From Microcaldota archaeon (GTDB lineage: Archaea > Micrarchaeota > Micrarchaeia > Micrarchaeales > Micrarchaeaceae), in contig JAKAVJ010000030.1 of assembly GCA_021827525.1 (NCBI GenBank), positions 1 to 43,408 of the forward strand: a stretch of DNA of 43,408 nucleotides, given 5' to 3'. Positions 16,608 through 25,448 of this stretch are shown piece after piece. Each line of letters opens with the position of its first letter. The first letter of the stretch is position 1. Under the pieces are notes generated by a model. The model was not told the DNA's origin. It made no database searches and worked only from the letters and a program-made list of their open reading frames with translations. A program made the position numbers and the translations under genes.

Positions 16608-19600
16608 ATGGCGACTAAATTTGTGATAAAGAGGAACGGGGAAAAGGTGGGTTTTGATGAGGGGAAGATTGAAAGCGCCATAGAACGTGCTTTCGCAAAC
16701 GTCTACCCGATGCAGGAGGCAGAGGAAAATAAGAAGAATGCGCAGATTGTAGCAGAAAGCGTTGTCAAGAATGTCGATGAGCTTGGCAAGGAAGAGATAG
16801 GGGTAGAGGACATACAGAACATAGTGGAAAAAGTGCTGATGGAGAATGACCCGAACGTCGCAAAAGCGTACATACTTTACAGGAACAAGCGCGCTGAGAT
16901 AAGGGCAGCAAAGAAGGCCCTCGGCATACCTGATGACGAACTCAAGATGCCAATCAACTCGCTCATAGTGCTTGCGGCGAGGTATCTGAGCAAGGATGAG
17001 GATAGGAAGGTAATAGAGACGCCGAAGATGCTGTTCACCAGGGTGTCTAAGGCGATAGCGGCAGCCGAGAAGAGCTATGGCAAGAGCGACGAACAGGTCA
17101 GGGATATAGAGAACCAGTTTTACGAAGCGATGGTATCTTTCAGGTTCATGCCGAACTCGCCCACGCTATTCAATGCAGGGAAGGAGCTTGGCCAGCTCAG
17201 CGCGTGCTTCGTGCTGCCAGTAGGTGATTCGATAGATGAGATATTCGATGCGGTTAAGTACACAGCCATAATACACAAGACCGGAGGAGGAACTGGCTTC
17301 TCGTTCTCAAGGCTCAGGCCCTCCAATGATGTTGTACACAAAACAGGAGGCGTAGCATCAGGCCCGCTGTCGTTCATGAAAATATTCGACGCTTCTACCG
17401 AGCAGATAAAGCAGGGGGGCAAGAGGAGGGGCGCAAACATGGGCATATTGCGCGTCGACCATCCGGACATATTGAACTTCATAGTGGCTAAGGAGAGCGA
17501 GGGCGTGCTCAGGAATTTCAACATATCCGTTGCCATAACGGACAAGTTCATGGACGCGCTCAAGAACGATGCCAACTATGACCTGATAAACCCCAGGAAC
17601 AAGAAGGTCGTTGGGATGCTGAACGCCAGGGCGGTGTGGAACCTGATAATAACAATGGCGTGGAAGACTGGCGACCCGGGAGTGGTGTTCATAGACAGGA
17701 TGAATTCGACATACTCAAACCCGGTGCCCAAGTACGGGCCGATAGAGTCGACAAATCCCTGTGTCACCGGCGATACATTAATTTACACTTCTGAGGGCGC
17801 TAGGCGCGCCGCCGACCTGTACAAGGAGGGCAAGGAGGTAGAAGTAAAGATAGATGGAAGATTCAGCGGCGGATTCAGCCGTGCCTCAAATGTGTTCAAG
17901 ACTGGTTTCAAGCACGTAGTCAAGATAAAAACCAAAGAGGGCTTCTCAATCAAAGTTACCAAGGATCATAAGATTTACAGCGATTCTAGAGGATGGGTTG
18001 AGGCGGGAATGCTTGAACAAGGAGAGGAGATAAGAGTATTGGATGAGAAGGGTGCCTTTGGAAGCTCTGGCAGCATAGCTGAGGGCAGAGTATTGGGCTG
18101 GTTAATCGGAGACGGGCACATAAACCACGGAGCCGGAAATGACAGGGCAGTATTGTCTTTCTATGGCAATGATAGGGGGATAGCAGGCATGTTCGAGGAT
18201 TACGTGAACGGGATTGTACGCGAATCCGTAAATCGCCACGAATATCATGTAGGCCTTGTGCATGTAGATTCCAGGAACATGGTCTCGCTGTCTTCTGAAA
18301 GGCTTAAGGAGTACGCGGTAAACAAAGGATTGGGGGCAGAAAAGTTGCAAGTGCCCGACGCGGTTTTCTCTGGAAGCAGGGAAATGCAGGCAGGATTCCT
18401 GCAGGGGCTGTTCGAAGCAGACGGTACAGTAAATATTGGAGGCAAATCGCGGCGCTCAGTACGCCTCTCATCCGTCAGCGAAAGGCTTCTCCAAGACGTT
18501 CAGATGCTGCTGCTGAATTTAGGCATATATTCAAGGATATATCTGAACCGCAAAGGAGCAGGCATTAAGGCGCTCCCAGGACCAGACAGGATGCCAAAGA
18601 TGTATGCGACAAAACCGTATCATGATCTTGTAATAACAGGAGGTGGATTGCTTGCGTTCGCCGAACAGGTGGGTTTCATCTCTGACAGGAAGAATTCTTC
18701 GCTTCTTTCTGCGTTGCGTGGTTATACAAAGGGCCCGTATGCTGAGAGGCATGTAGCTACGGTGTCATCAGTGGAGGATGCAGGCGAAGAGGACGTATAT
18801 GACATAATCGAGCCCAGGACGCATTCATTCATAGCAAACGGTATGGTGGTTCACAATTGCGGTGAACAGCCGCTTTACCCGTATGATTCGTGCAACCTTG
18901 GATCCATAAACCTGGCGAAGATGGTCAAGAGGACAGACCACCATTACGAAGTTGACTGGGACCTGCTGCGCGAGACGGTAAGGTTAGGCACAAGATTCCT
19001 AGACAACGTAATAGACATGAACAACTACCCGATACCGCAGATAGAGCAGGTGAGCAAGGCGATAAGGAGGATAGGCCTTGGGGTTATGGGGTGGGCCGAC
19101 ATGCTCATAAAGCTCAATATAAAGTATGACAGCAATGAGGCGCTAATGCTTGCCGAGAAAGTCATGTCCTTCATAACTGAAAACGCGAGGAAGATGAGCG
19201 AGGAGCTCGCCGTGGAGAGGGGCCCGTTCCCGGAGTTCGAGAACAGCATATGGTACAAGCTCGGCTACAAGCCACTTAGGAACTCCACGGTCACTACTAT
19301 AGCACCCACAGGCACGATAAGCATAATATCTGGTGGAGCTTCGCAGGGCATAGAGCCTATATTCTCAGTTGTGTACATGAGGAACGTCAAGGACAGCCTT
19401 GGCTCGAACCTGATAGAAGTAGACAACGAGTTCGAGAGGTATGCACTCGAGTACAACTTCTATTCTGACGAGTTGATGCATACGCTTGCAGGCAAGACAT
19501 CGATACAGGATGTTGAGGCGATACCGGAAGAGGTGAGGAAGCTATTCGTGACCGCGTATGACATTGCGCCGGAATGGCATGTGAAGATGCAGGCAGCGTT

Positions 19601-19988
19601 CCAGAAATACACGGACAATGCCGTGTCCAAGACGATAAACTTCCCGAGCTATGCCACTCCTCAGGACATAGAGACGGCTTACAACATGGCGTACCAGCTC
19701 GGCTGCAAGGGGATAACAGTATACAGGGACAGCAGCAAGAGCGTCCAGGTGCTTTCCGCAGTAAACAAGGATGCTACGCAATTGGGAGGCGCAAAGAAGA
19801 TAGTGCATATGAAGGAGGAAAAGGAGAGGAAAGGTCAGGAGATATCAATGGCAGCGATAAGGGAGGGCGCAACTACGTATGTGCTCTCGCCACATAGCGA
19901 GAAGAAATGCCCAACGTGCGGCACTGAGATGGTGGCGGCGGAAGGCTGCTTCACCTGCCCCAAGTGCGGATACAGCGAATGCAGCTGA
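16608..19988 (+). CDS. nrdJ: Adenosylcobalamin-dependent (class II) ribonucleoside-diphosphate reductase with in-frame intein
   Basis: ATP cone N-terminus, FMPNSPTLFNAGKELGQLSACFVLPVGDS, GGGTGFSFSRLRP, STNP|C...|CGEQPLYPYDSCNLGSINLAKMV, APTGTISIISG; C-terminal zinc ribbon CPTCGTEM...CPKCGY. Confidence 0.95.
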   Translation: MATKFVIKRNGEKVGFDEGKIESAIERAFANVYPMQEAEENKKNAQIVAESVVKNVDELGKEEIGVEDIQNIVEKVLMENDPNVAKAYILYRNKRAEIRAAKKALGIPDDELKMPINSLIVLAARYLSKDEDRKVIETPKMLFTRVSKAIAAAEKSYGKSDEQVRDIENQFYEAMVSFRFMPNSPTLFNAGKELGQLSACFVLPVGDSIDEIFDAVKYTAIIHKTGGGTGFSFSRLRPSNDVVHKTGGVASGPLSFMKIFDASTEQIKQGGKRRGANMGILRVDHPDILNFIVAKESEGVLRNFNISVAITDKFMDALKNDANYDLINPRNKKVVGMLNARAVWNLIITMAWKTGDPGVVFIDRMNSTYSNPVPKYGPIESTNPCVTGDTLIYTSEGARRAADLYKEGKEVEVKIDGRFSGGFSRASNVFKTGFKHVVKIKTKEGFSIKVTKDHKIYSDSRGWVEAGMLEQGEEIRVLDEKGAFGSSGSIAEGRVLGWLIGDGHINHGAGNDRAVLSFYGNDRGIAGMFEDYVNGIVRESVNRHEYHVGLVHVDSRNMVSLSSERLKEYAVNKGLGAEKLQVPDAVFSGSREMQAGFLQGLFEADGTVNIGGKSRRSVRLSSVSERLLQDVQMLLLNLGIYSRIYLNRKGAGIKALPGPDRMPKMYATKPYHDLVITGGGLLAFAEQVGFISDRKNSSLLSALRGYTKGPYAERHVATVSSVEDAGEEDVYDIIEPRTHSFIANGMVVHNCGEQPLYPYDSCNLGSINLAKMVKRTDHHYEVDWDLLRETVRLGTRFLDNVIDMNNYPIPQIEQVSKAIRRIGLGVMGWADMLIKLNIKYDSNEALMLAEKVMSFITENARKMSEELAVERGPFPEFENSIWYKLGYKPLRNSTVTTIAPTGTISIISGGASQGIEPIFSVVYMRNVKDSLGSNLIEVDNEFERYALEYNFYSDELMHTLAGKTSIQDVEAIPEEVRKLFVTAYDIAPEWHVKMQAAFQKYTDNAVSKTINFPSYATPQDIETAYNMAYQLGCKGITVYRDSSKSVQVLSAVNKDATQLGGAKKIVHMKEEKERKGQEISMAAIREGATTYVLSPHSEKKCPTCGTEMVAAEGCFTCPKCGYSECS
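17760..18857 (+). mobile_element. Intein (366 aa) with LAGLIDADG homing endonuclease, inserted immediately before the CGEQ active-site Cys
   Basis: Starts CVTGDTLIYTSEG, ends THSFIANGMVVHN followed by C; endonuclease motifs VLGWLIGDGHI and LQGLFEADGTV; block B VTKDHKIYS. Confidence 0.96.
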
Positions 19989-20021
19989 ACTGCATAATAG
20001 AATAGGAAGCGGCAGTGCCAA

Positions 20022-20546
20022 ATGGAGATAGAGGATTTCATAAGCAGCAAGCTCAGGGACGTTAAGGACTATCCGAAGAAAGGCGTGCTGTTCAAAGATA
20101 TAACGCCGCTGCTTGCCGATCCGCAGGCGTTTTCGCTCGCCATAGATTACTTGGCCAACAAGGTGTCAAGCCGCAAGATAGACAAGATAGTCGGGATAGA
20201 GGCAAGAGGCTTCATAATAGGCGCTGCACTGGCATATGCACTGAAATGCGCTTTCGTGCCAATAAGGAAAGCAGGAAAGCTGCCTTACGAAAAGATAAGC
20301 GCTGAATACGATCTCGAATATGGGCACCAGAAGATCGAGATGCACAAGGATTCAATAAACAGCGGCGACAATGTGCTAATAGTGGACGACCTGCTCGCTA
20401 CGGGTGGAACTTCTATCGCTGCGCTCGAGATGGTAGAAGAGCTAGGAGGCAACGCTGCTGGCTTCGCCTTCATAGTTGAACTGAAGGCCCTGAATGGGAG
20501 GGTGAAGCTGCTGCCCCATGACGTAATCTCCATAGTCAAATGCTGA
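20022..20546 (+). CDS. apt: Adenine phosphoribosyltransferase
   Basis: LRDVKDYPKKGVLFKDITPLLADP; GIEARGFIIGAALAYAL; VLIVDDLLATGGTSIAALEMVEELG. Confidence 0.95.
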   Translation: MEIEDFISSKLRDVKDYPKKGVLFKDITPLLADPQAFSLAIDYLANKVSSRKIDKIVGIEARGFIIGAALAYALKCAFVPIRKAGKLPYEKISAEYDLEYGHQKIEMHKDSINSGDNVLIVDDLLATGGTSIAALEMVEELGGNAAGFAFIVELKALNGRVKLLPHDVISIVKC

Positions 20547-21426
20547 ACAGGCTGAAATACAGAGCGCTTGAGAGCAGATACGCTATAAGTGCCAGCGCCA
20601 TCGCGCCCAAGCTTATGTTGCGCGCGGTGTCGAAAGCGCCTTCATTAGAAACCCTGTACCTTTTGATGTATATGGCGCTCACGTAGAGAAGCATGATGTC
20701 TGTTATCGCTATCGGCACCATGTAAATGAGATTGTACAGGAACGGCATCTTGAACAGGAACATGAATACGCTTATGGCTATTGCAGCGATGTAGAGCGCC
20801 AGTGCCGCATATGACGAATCCTTCAGGCCGATGTAATACGGCAGGTTCCTTATCCTCCTTGCTTTTGTATCGCCGTGGTAATCGCGTATCATGCCGTGTA
20901 TCTCGCGGGCCGTGCCGCTCAGCAGTATGACCAGCGTTATCAGCACTATGTTGATGTTAAGGCTAGTAGACATGACGTAGTCGCCGAATATGAAGGGTAT
21001 GGCCATTGAGAACGCTATATAGATGTTCCCTACAAGGAGCATCTCCTTCAGCTTGTAGCTATAGAGAGCGGCCAATGCTGCGAATATGAAGGCTATGGCG
21101 AATGCGTATGGGTTTATCAGTGCGCTTGCAGCTGCGCCTATCACAAACGATGATGCAGCGACGTACATGGCGCCTTTCCTGCTGATTGCCCCTGACACTA
21201 TTGGGCGGCTTGTCTTCTTGTTGAGCCTGTCCACCTCTATATCATAATAATCGTTTATCGCAAAGGAGCCCATGCTCACGAATATCGGCACTATGATGCT
21301 GAGCAGCAGTATATAGGCGTTGGGTAGATGGCCGGCAACTATCAGCTCTCCGGCTAGGACAGCGATGACCAGCATGGCGCTGTGCTCTATCCGTGTGAGC
21401 TTGAGCACGGCAACGAACTTGTTCAT
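20536..21426 (-). CDS. UbiA-family prenyltransferase (possible digeranylgeranylglyceryl phosphate synthase)
   Basis: NDYYDIEVDRLNKKTSRPIVSG and REIHGMIRDYHGDTKAR Asp-rich motifs; multi-TM. Confidence 0.88.
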   Translation of the reverse strand: MNKFVAVLKLTRIEHSAMLVIAVLAGELIVAGHLPNAYILLLSIIVPIFVSMGSFAINDYYDIEVDRLNKKTSRPIVSGAISRKGAMYVAASSFVIGAAASALINPYAFAIAFIFAALAALYSYKLKEMLLVGNIYIAFSMAIPFIFGDYVMSTSLNINIVLITLVILLSGTAREIHGMIRDYHGDTKARRIRNLPYYIGLKDSSYAALALYIAAIAISVFMFLFKMPFLYNLIYMVPIAITDIMLLYVSAIYIKRYRVSNEGAFDTARNISLGAMALALIAYLLSSALYFSLFSI

Positions 21427-21476
21427 GTATGATTACCCGAAGCATTTTTCATTATACATTTTGGCAGGATGTATTT

Positions 21477-22451
21477 TTATCCTCTCCTTTTGTACAGCGC
21501 CTTTTCCACTAGCGGTATTGATATGTCATACCTGTAGCTTGTGTTGATGTGAGAGTCCTTGAACTCGGAATATGTGTGCTTGACGTGGAGCTTGGAAAGC
21601 TTTTCGTGAAGTGCCCTCGAGCCCTCAAGGAGGTTGAACTGGTCGTACAGGCCCACGTCTATGCCGAGGAAGTCGAGCTTTTGCAGCGCTTTGTAGTGCG
21701 TATCTACCATCCTGATAGGGTCGTTCGACAGCCACATGCTCCATATATCTTCCCTGATCTTCCCTGTATGGAGGTCGAACGGGAGCTCTATCTTTCTGCC
21801 TTTTGAAGAGTAGAAAGCCGCCATTGATATGATGTTAAGCGTAGATAAATCATCATTGCCTTTCTTGTTCAGCTTCTTTGAGAAGTTTGCGAGCCAAGCC
21901 TCGGCGCTGCCAAAAGGCTCTATTGACCTTCTTGCTTTTGGAAAGTCAGGCATGTAGCAGTATTCGAAGTACGAATCACCTGAATGATCCATAGCCGCGT
22001 TTATTAATTCAGGATGCTTCATCGCCAGGATCATGGCTCCATAGCCTCCGGACGATTTGCCCAATATTGCAACCTTCTCTGATTTGTACACGCTTTTTAT
22101 GTATGGTATCATCTCGTTTATTATGAAGTCTTCGTAGTTGCCCGCTACTGTGGAGTTTGTATACTGGCAGCCGCCGAACTTCGTCATCAAGTCAGGAAAC
22201 ACGTAAATTGATCCCTTAATCCTGCCTGATGCATAAAGCCGTTCTATCCTCTGCTGCATATTCTCTGCAAAGAAGTCATCGTTGAACAGCATGGACTTGC
22301 CAGAGCCCATCATGCCTGCCAGGAATATCAGGATGGGCTTGCCTTTGGGGTTCGCAGGCTCCATCACGTATACGCTTTGCTCTCCCCTTCCTTCCAGGTT
22401 TTTCGTCATTGCGCTCTTGACCTTGAATTCCCTGATTTTGAATTTAGGCAT
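21477..22451 (-). CDS. Alpha/beta-hydrolase, esterase D-like
   Basis: ILIFLAGMMGSGKS...; GKSSGGYGAMILAMKHPELINAAMDHSGDSYFEYCY nucleophile elbow. Confidence 0.8.
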   Translation of the reverse strand: MPKFKIREFKVKSAMTKNLEGRGEQSVYVMEPANPKGKPILIFLAGMMGSGKSMLFNDDFFAENMQQRIERLYASGRIKGSIYVFPDLMTKFGGCQYTNSTVAGNYEDFIINEMIPYIKSVYKSEKVAILGKSSGGYGAMILAMKHPELINAAMDHSGDSYFEYCYMPDFPKARRSIEPFGSAEAWLANFSKKLNKKGNDDLSTLNIISMAAFYSSKGRKIELPFDLHTGKIREDIWSMWLSNDPIRMVDTHYKALQKLDFLGIDVGLYDQFNLLEGSRALHEKLSKLHVKHTYSEFKDSHINTSYRYDISIPLVEKALYKRRG

Positions 22452-22528
22452 ATCAACACCAACAGGTATATCAACATTCTGGCTTAAAATGATTCTGTAT
22501 AATTTTTAGTTTTTTGCTGAGAGGCCAA

Positions 22529-23143
22529 ATGGGTGATTGCATATCTTTCGCTGAAATATTTACAATAATAATCATTGCTGTAGATTTTGTCATATCCATA
22601 TGGGATGCATATGCAGGCGGCTTCAGCCTCGGCATGCTGAAAAAGACAAATGACAAGTCGAAATTCAAGAAGGCAAGCGCCATATCGGCCGTAGGCCTCG
22701 GTTTCGTCGGCTCTGTCTATGTGATAGCAACGGTGCTCGGGCTTGCATCGGCCTGGCTGGGCTACATATCGTTTGCCACATTGGAGTTCATACTCAGCTT
22801 CAACCTGGTGTTCCTGGGCATCCTCATAATAGGGTTCGGCTTGATAATAACAATACAGTCTATCATCATCGCGGCGCAGAGAAGAAACGTATGGAGCATA
22901 CTTATAGCCATATACAACTCTTTCGCGCTGGGTTTCGACATATGGATGTATGTATCGGCCTTCAAGGAATCGGCGAGCATAATAACGCGCAGCACCAGGA
23001 GGTCGCAGGGAAGCGGGCTTGTAGTGATAATCATCGCCGTGCTCATAGCTTTCATCATAGTGCATGCTGCATACAAGCACGGGTACAAGAAAGGCTTGGC
23101 AGGCCTGCAGGGAAAGGCAGGCGCCATGCGTTCTAAGGCTTGA
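22529..23143 (+). CDS. Multi-TM hypothetical membrane protein
   Basis: Several hydrophobic segments; ATG at 22529 in frame of the 22514 ORF. Confidence 0.7.
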   Translation: MGDCISFAEIFTIIIIAVDFVISIWDAYAGGFSLGMLKKTNDKSKFKKASAISAVGLGFVGSVYVIATVLGLASAWLGYISFATLEFILSFNLVFLGILIIGFGLIITIQSIIIAAQRRNVWSILIAIYNSFALGFDIWMYVSAFKESASIITRSTRRSQGSGLVVIIIAVLIAFIIVHAAYKHGYKKGLAGLQGKAGAMRSKA

Positions 23144-23207
23144 AGAAGGCTGAGGGAAGGGCAGGTTTTTAGATTTTTTATTGCATAGGATTGGTAAAAG
23201 GCTCCTG

Positions 23208-23312
23208 ATGATAAGAGCGAACAGCTTCAATGTGCCAAGGCTTATAGGCATTGCGAACAAATTGTATGATAAGCCAGGGGGCATTTTTCTGAACATGATC
23301 CAGTGTATTTGA
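23208..23312 (+). CDS. Candidate 34-aa leader/small protein MIRANSFNVPRLIGIANKLYDKPGGIFLNMIQCI
   Basis: ORF whose TGA (23310-23312) overlaps the ATG (23312) of the following gene. Confidence 0.35.
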   Translation: MIRANSFNVPRLIGIANKLYDKPGGIFLNMIQCI

Positions 23313-24400
23313 TGGCGGCAAAGAAGAAGAAAGAGACGCTGTGGCAGCTCATAGTAAAACAGAAGAATCCCTCCAGGGAGGCGTATTTCAAGCTGGTGCA
23401 CAGGGTTATTGGGTTCGTAGTCATACTGCTTGTGGCTAGCCTTATCGTCTTTGTAGGCATCGCCATATTCTCTAAGGGCGGCCTGCTCGGGGTTATGGGA
23501 ACGATAGAACACGTCAATGTGCTTATATACCTACTCGCGTTCGTATTCCAATTCCTCAGCTTCTTTGTGAGGTTCTTCAAATGGCGCTATTACCTGCGCA
23601 TCCTGAAGATAAAGATATCAGAGGTCAAGAATTTTGTAATCTATCTGTCGCTCTATGCGATGAACCTGACCCCGGGCAGGATAGGGAGGGTCGTATCGGC
23701 ATACACAGTAGACAGGGTATCCAATACGCATTTCATAGAGATACTGCCGATAGTGAGCGTAGACATATTTACCGATTTTCTTGGTTTCGTGGTGCTGAGC
23801 CTGATATTTGGCATGCTTTTCGTTACGTATCTGCCTTTCATACTGATTGTAGATTTTGTCATACTGCTGCCATTCATCTTTATACTCAACCCGTGGCTTT
23901 TTGATATACTTAAGAAAAGGATATTGAGGGGCAAGCTGTCGGAGGTGTTTGCACTGTATGGAGACGAGTACTTCGCTTCGCAGAGCAAGCTCAACACGCC
24001 CAAGGTGTACCTGCTTTCGCTACTTTTCACAGTCCCTGCATATCTTCTGACATCGCTTTCGCTCTACCTGTCGCTCCATGCGCTTGGCATCAACGTGCCC
24101 GTGCTAAAAAGCGTGCTAGTATACATAGTGTCGGTGCTAATAGGCATCGTGTCGTTCATACCAGGCACTATTGGTTCTGCTGATGTAGCCATGGTGGCTC
24201 TCATATCAAGCACTTTTGGGATCAGTTCATCGATAAGCGCAGCTGCGACAATAATGACCAGGCTGGCGACGCTGTGGTTCGGCGTTGCTCTGGGCAGCGG
24301 TTTCCTGTTTTTCAGCTTCCGCTATTGGTTCGGCAGCAAGAAGCCCATGAGAAGGCGCAAGCTTAGTAGAAAAGTAAACTCTGCCAAAAGGCACGTATAA
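23312..24400 (+). CDS. Lysylphosphatidylglycerol synthase TM-region / UPF0104-type (YbhN-like) flippase-like membrane protein
   Basis: NLTPGRIGRVVSAYTVDRVSNTHFIEILPIVSVDIFTDFLGFVVLS; VSFIPGTIGSADVAMVALIS. Confidence 0.85.
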   Translation: MAAKKKKETLWQLIVKQKNPSREAYFKLVHRVIGFVVILLVASLIVFVGIAIFSKGGLLGVMGTIEHVNVLIYLLAFVFQFLSFFVRFFKWRYYLRILKIKISEVKNFVIYLSLYAMNLTPGRIGRVVSAYTVDRVSNTHFIEILPIVSVDIFTDFLGFVVLSLIFGMLFVTYLPFILIVDFVILLPFIFILNPWLFDILKKRILRGKLSEVFALYGDEYFASQSKLNTPKVYLLSLLFTVPAYLLTSLSLYLSLHALGINVPVLKSVLVYIVSVLIGIVSFIPGTIGSADVAMVALISSTFGISSSISAAATIMTRLATLWFGVALGSGFLFFSFRYWFGSKKPMRRRKLSRKVNSAKRHV

Positions 24401-24442
24401 ATCATTCGGCATTAGAGTATATCAGAACTGCTTTGTGGTTTT

Positions 24443-25273
24443 ATGGATAATTATAACAAAGAGGCGGGCAGCAGCAATCCTGAAGGGGCTGGCCAAAAGC
24501 CGAACGAAGAGGTCATGCATCCTTCCTTCATAAACACGCTGAACACGCGCGACAGGATAAAGAAGAAGCTCTCAAGCATAAAGCACAAGATAGGCGTATA
24601 CAGCGCCAAGGGAGGAGTGGGCAAGACCACCATAGCGGTCAACATCGCCTACGAGCTTTCCAAGAAGGGCTTTTCCGTAGGCCTGCTTGATGCCGATATA
24701 GACTGCCCGAATGTAACAATGTTCCTCGGAATCAATGAAATGATGGACACCGCTTCATTTCCGTTAAAACCGCTTGTGAAGGAAGGCGTCAAGGTTGCTT
24801 CTACGGCGATGCTCGTGGACGACCTTAAGAAGCCAATAATATGGAGAGGGCCCATAATAGTCAAGATGCTGTACGATTTCTTCGAGAACACAGAGTGGGG
24901 CCCATTGGACTACCTGATAATAGACCTGCCGCCCGGCACATCGGATGCGCCACTGACTATAATGCAGGTGCTTGACATAGATGGCTTTGTCATAGTAACA
25001 ACGCCGCAGAAGATTGCAATGCTCAATTCAATACGTTCTGCTATGATGGCCAAGAGGCTTGGCAAAGCGGTGCTTGGCGTGGTCGAGAACATGTATGAGG
25101 GAAGCGAGGGAAGCGTAGATGACCTGCTAAAAATATCTGGCGCCAAGCTGGTAGGGAGAGTAGCAATGGATAAGAGATTCAGCGAGGCGAGCGACAACGG
25201 AGAGATTGCAGTATTGAAATATGAGGACATAGATAATGCATTCGGCGGCATTGTTGACGGCCTGTTAGGCTGA
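24443..25273 (+). CDS. Mrp/NBP35-family P-loop ATPase (Fe-S carrier type)
   Basis: IGVYSAKGGVGKTTIAVNIAYELSKKGFSVGLLDADIDCPNVTMFLG; DYLIIDLPPGTSDAPLTIMQ. Confidence 0.92.
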   Translation: MDNYNKEAGSSNPEGAGQKPNEEVMHPSFINTLNTRDRIKKKLSSIKHKIGVYSAKGGVGKTTIAVNIAYELSKKGFSVGLLDADIDCPNVTMFLGINEMMDTASFPLKPLVKEGVKVASTAMLVDDLKKPIIWRGPIIVKMLYDFFENTEWGPLDYLIIDLPPGTSDAPLTIMQVLDIDGFVIVTTPQKIAMLNSIRSAMMAKRLGKAVLGVVENMYEGSEGSVDDLLKISGAKLVGRVAMDKRFSEASDNGEIAVLKYEDIDNAFGGIVDGLLG

Positions 25274-25397
25274 GATAGGGCAAGCTATAAATATCTTATC
25301 TGCATATATAGGGCTGTGAAGTGTATTAATACATGTAAATGAAATATGCACTTTGCTGACGTTAATTACATGCATGTTATTTTCTTGTAGAACGATG

Positions 25398-25405
25398 CTA
25401 TAAAT
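25398..25405 (+). promoter_or_regulatory. TATA box candidate for thermosome gene
   Basis: ctataaat ~45 nt upstream of ATG 25449; GGTGA SD at ~25439. Confidence 0.5.
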
Positions 25406-25448
25406 CGATTTTTGAACTAAATCGTTGATGCTTAAAGGGTGAAATCAT

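Noticed and set aside
22484-23512. 342-aa minus-strand ORF opposite two plus-strand membrane-protein genes
   Set aside because: Tyr/His-rich shadow translation; plus-strand frames show proper TM proteins and start signals
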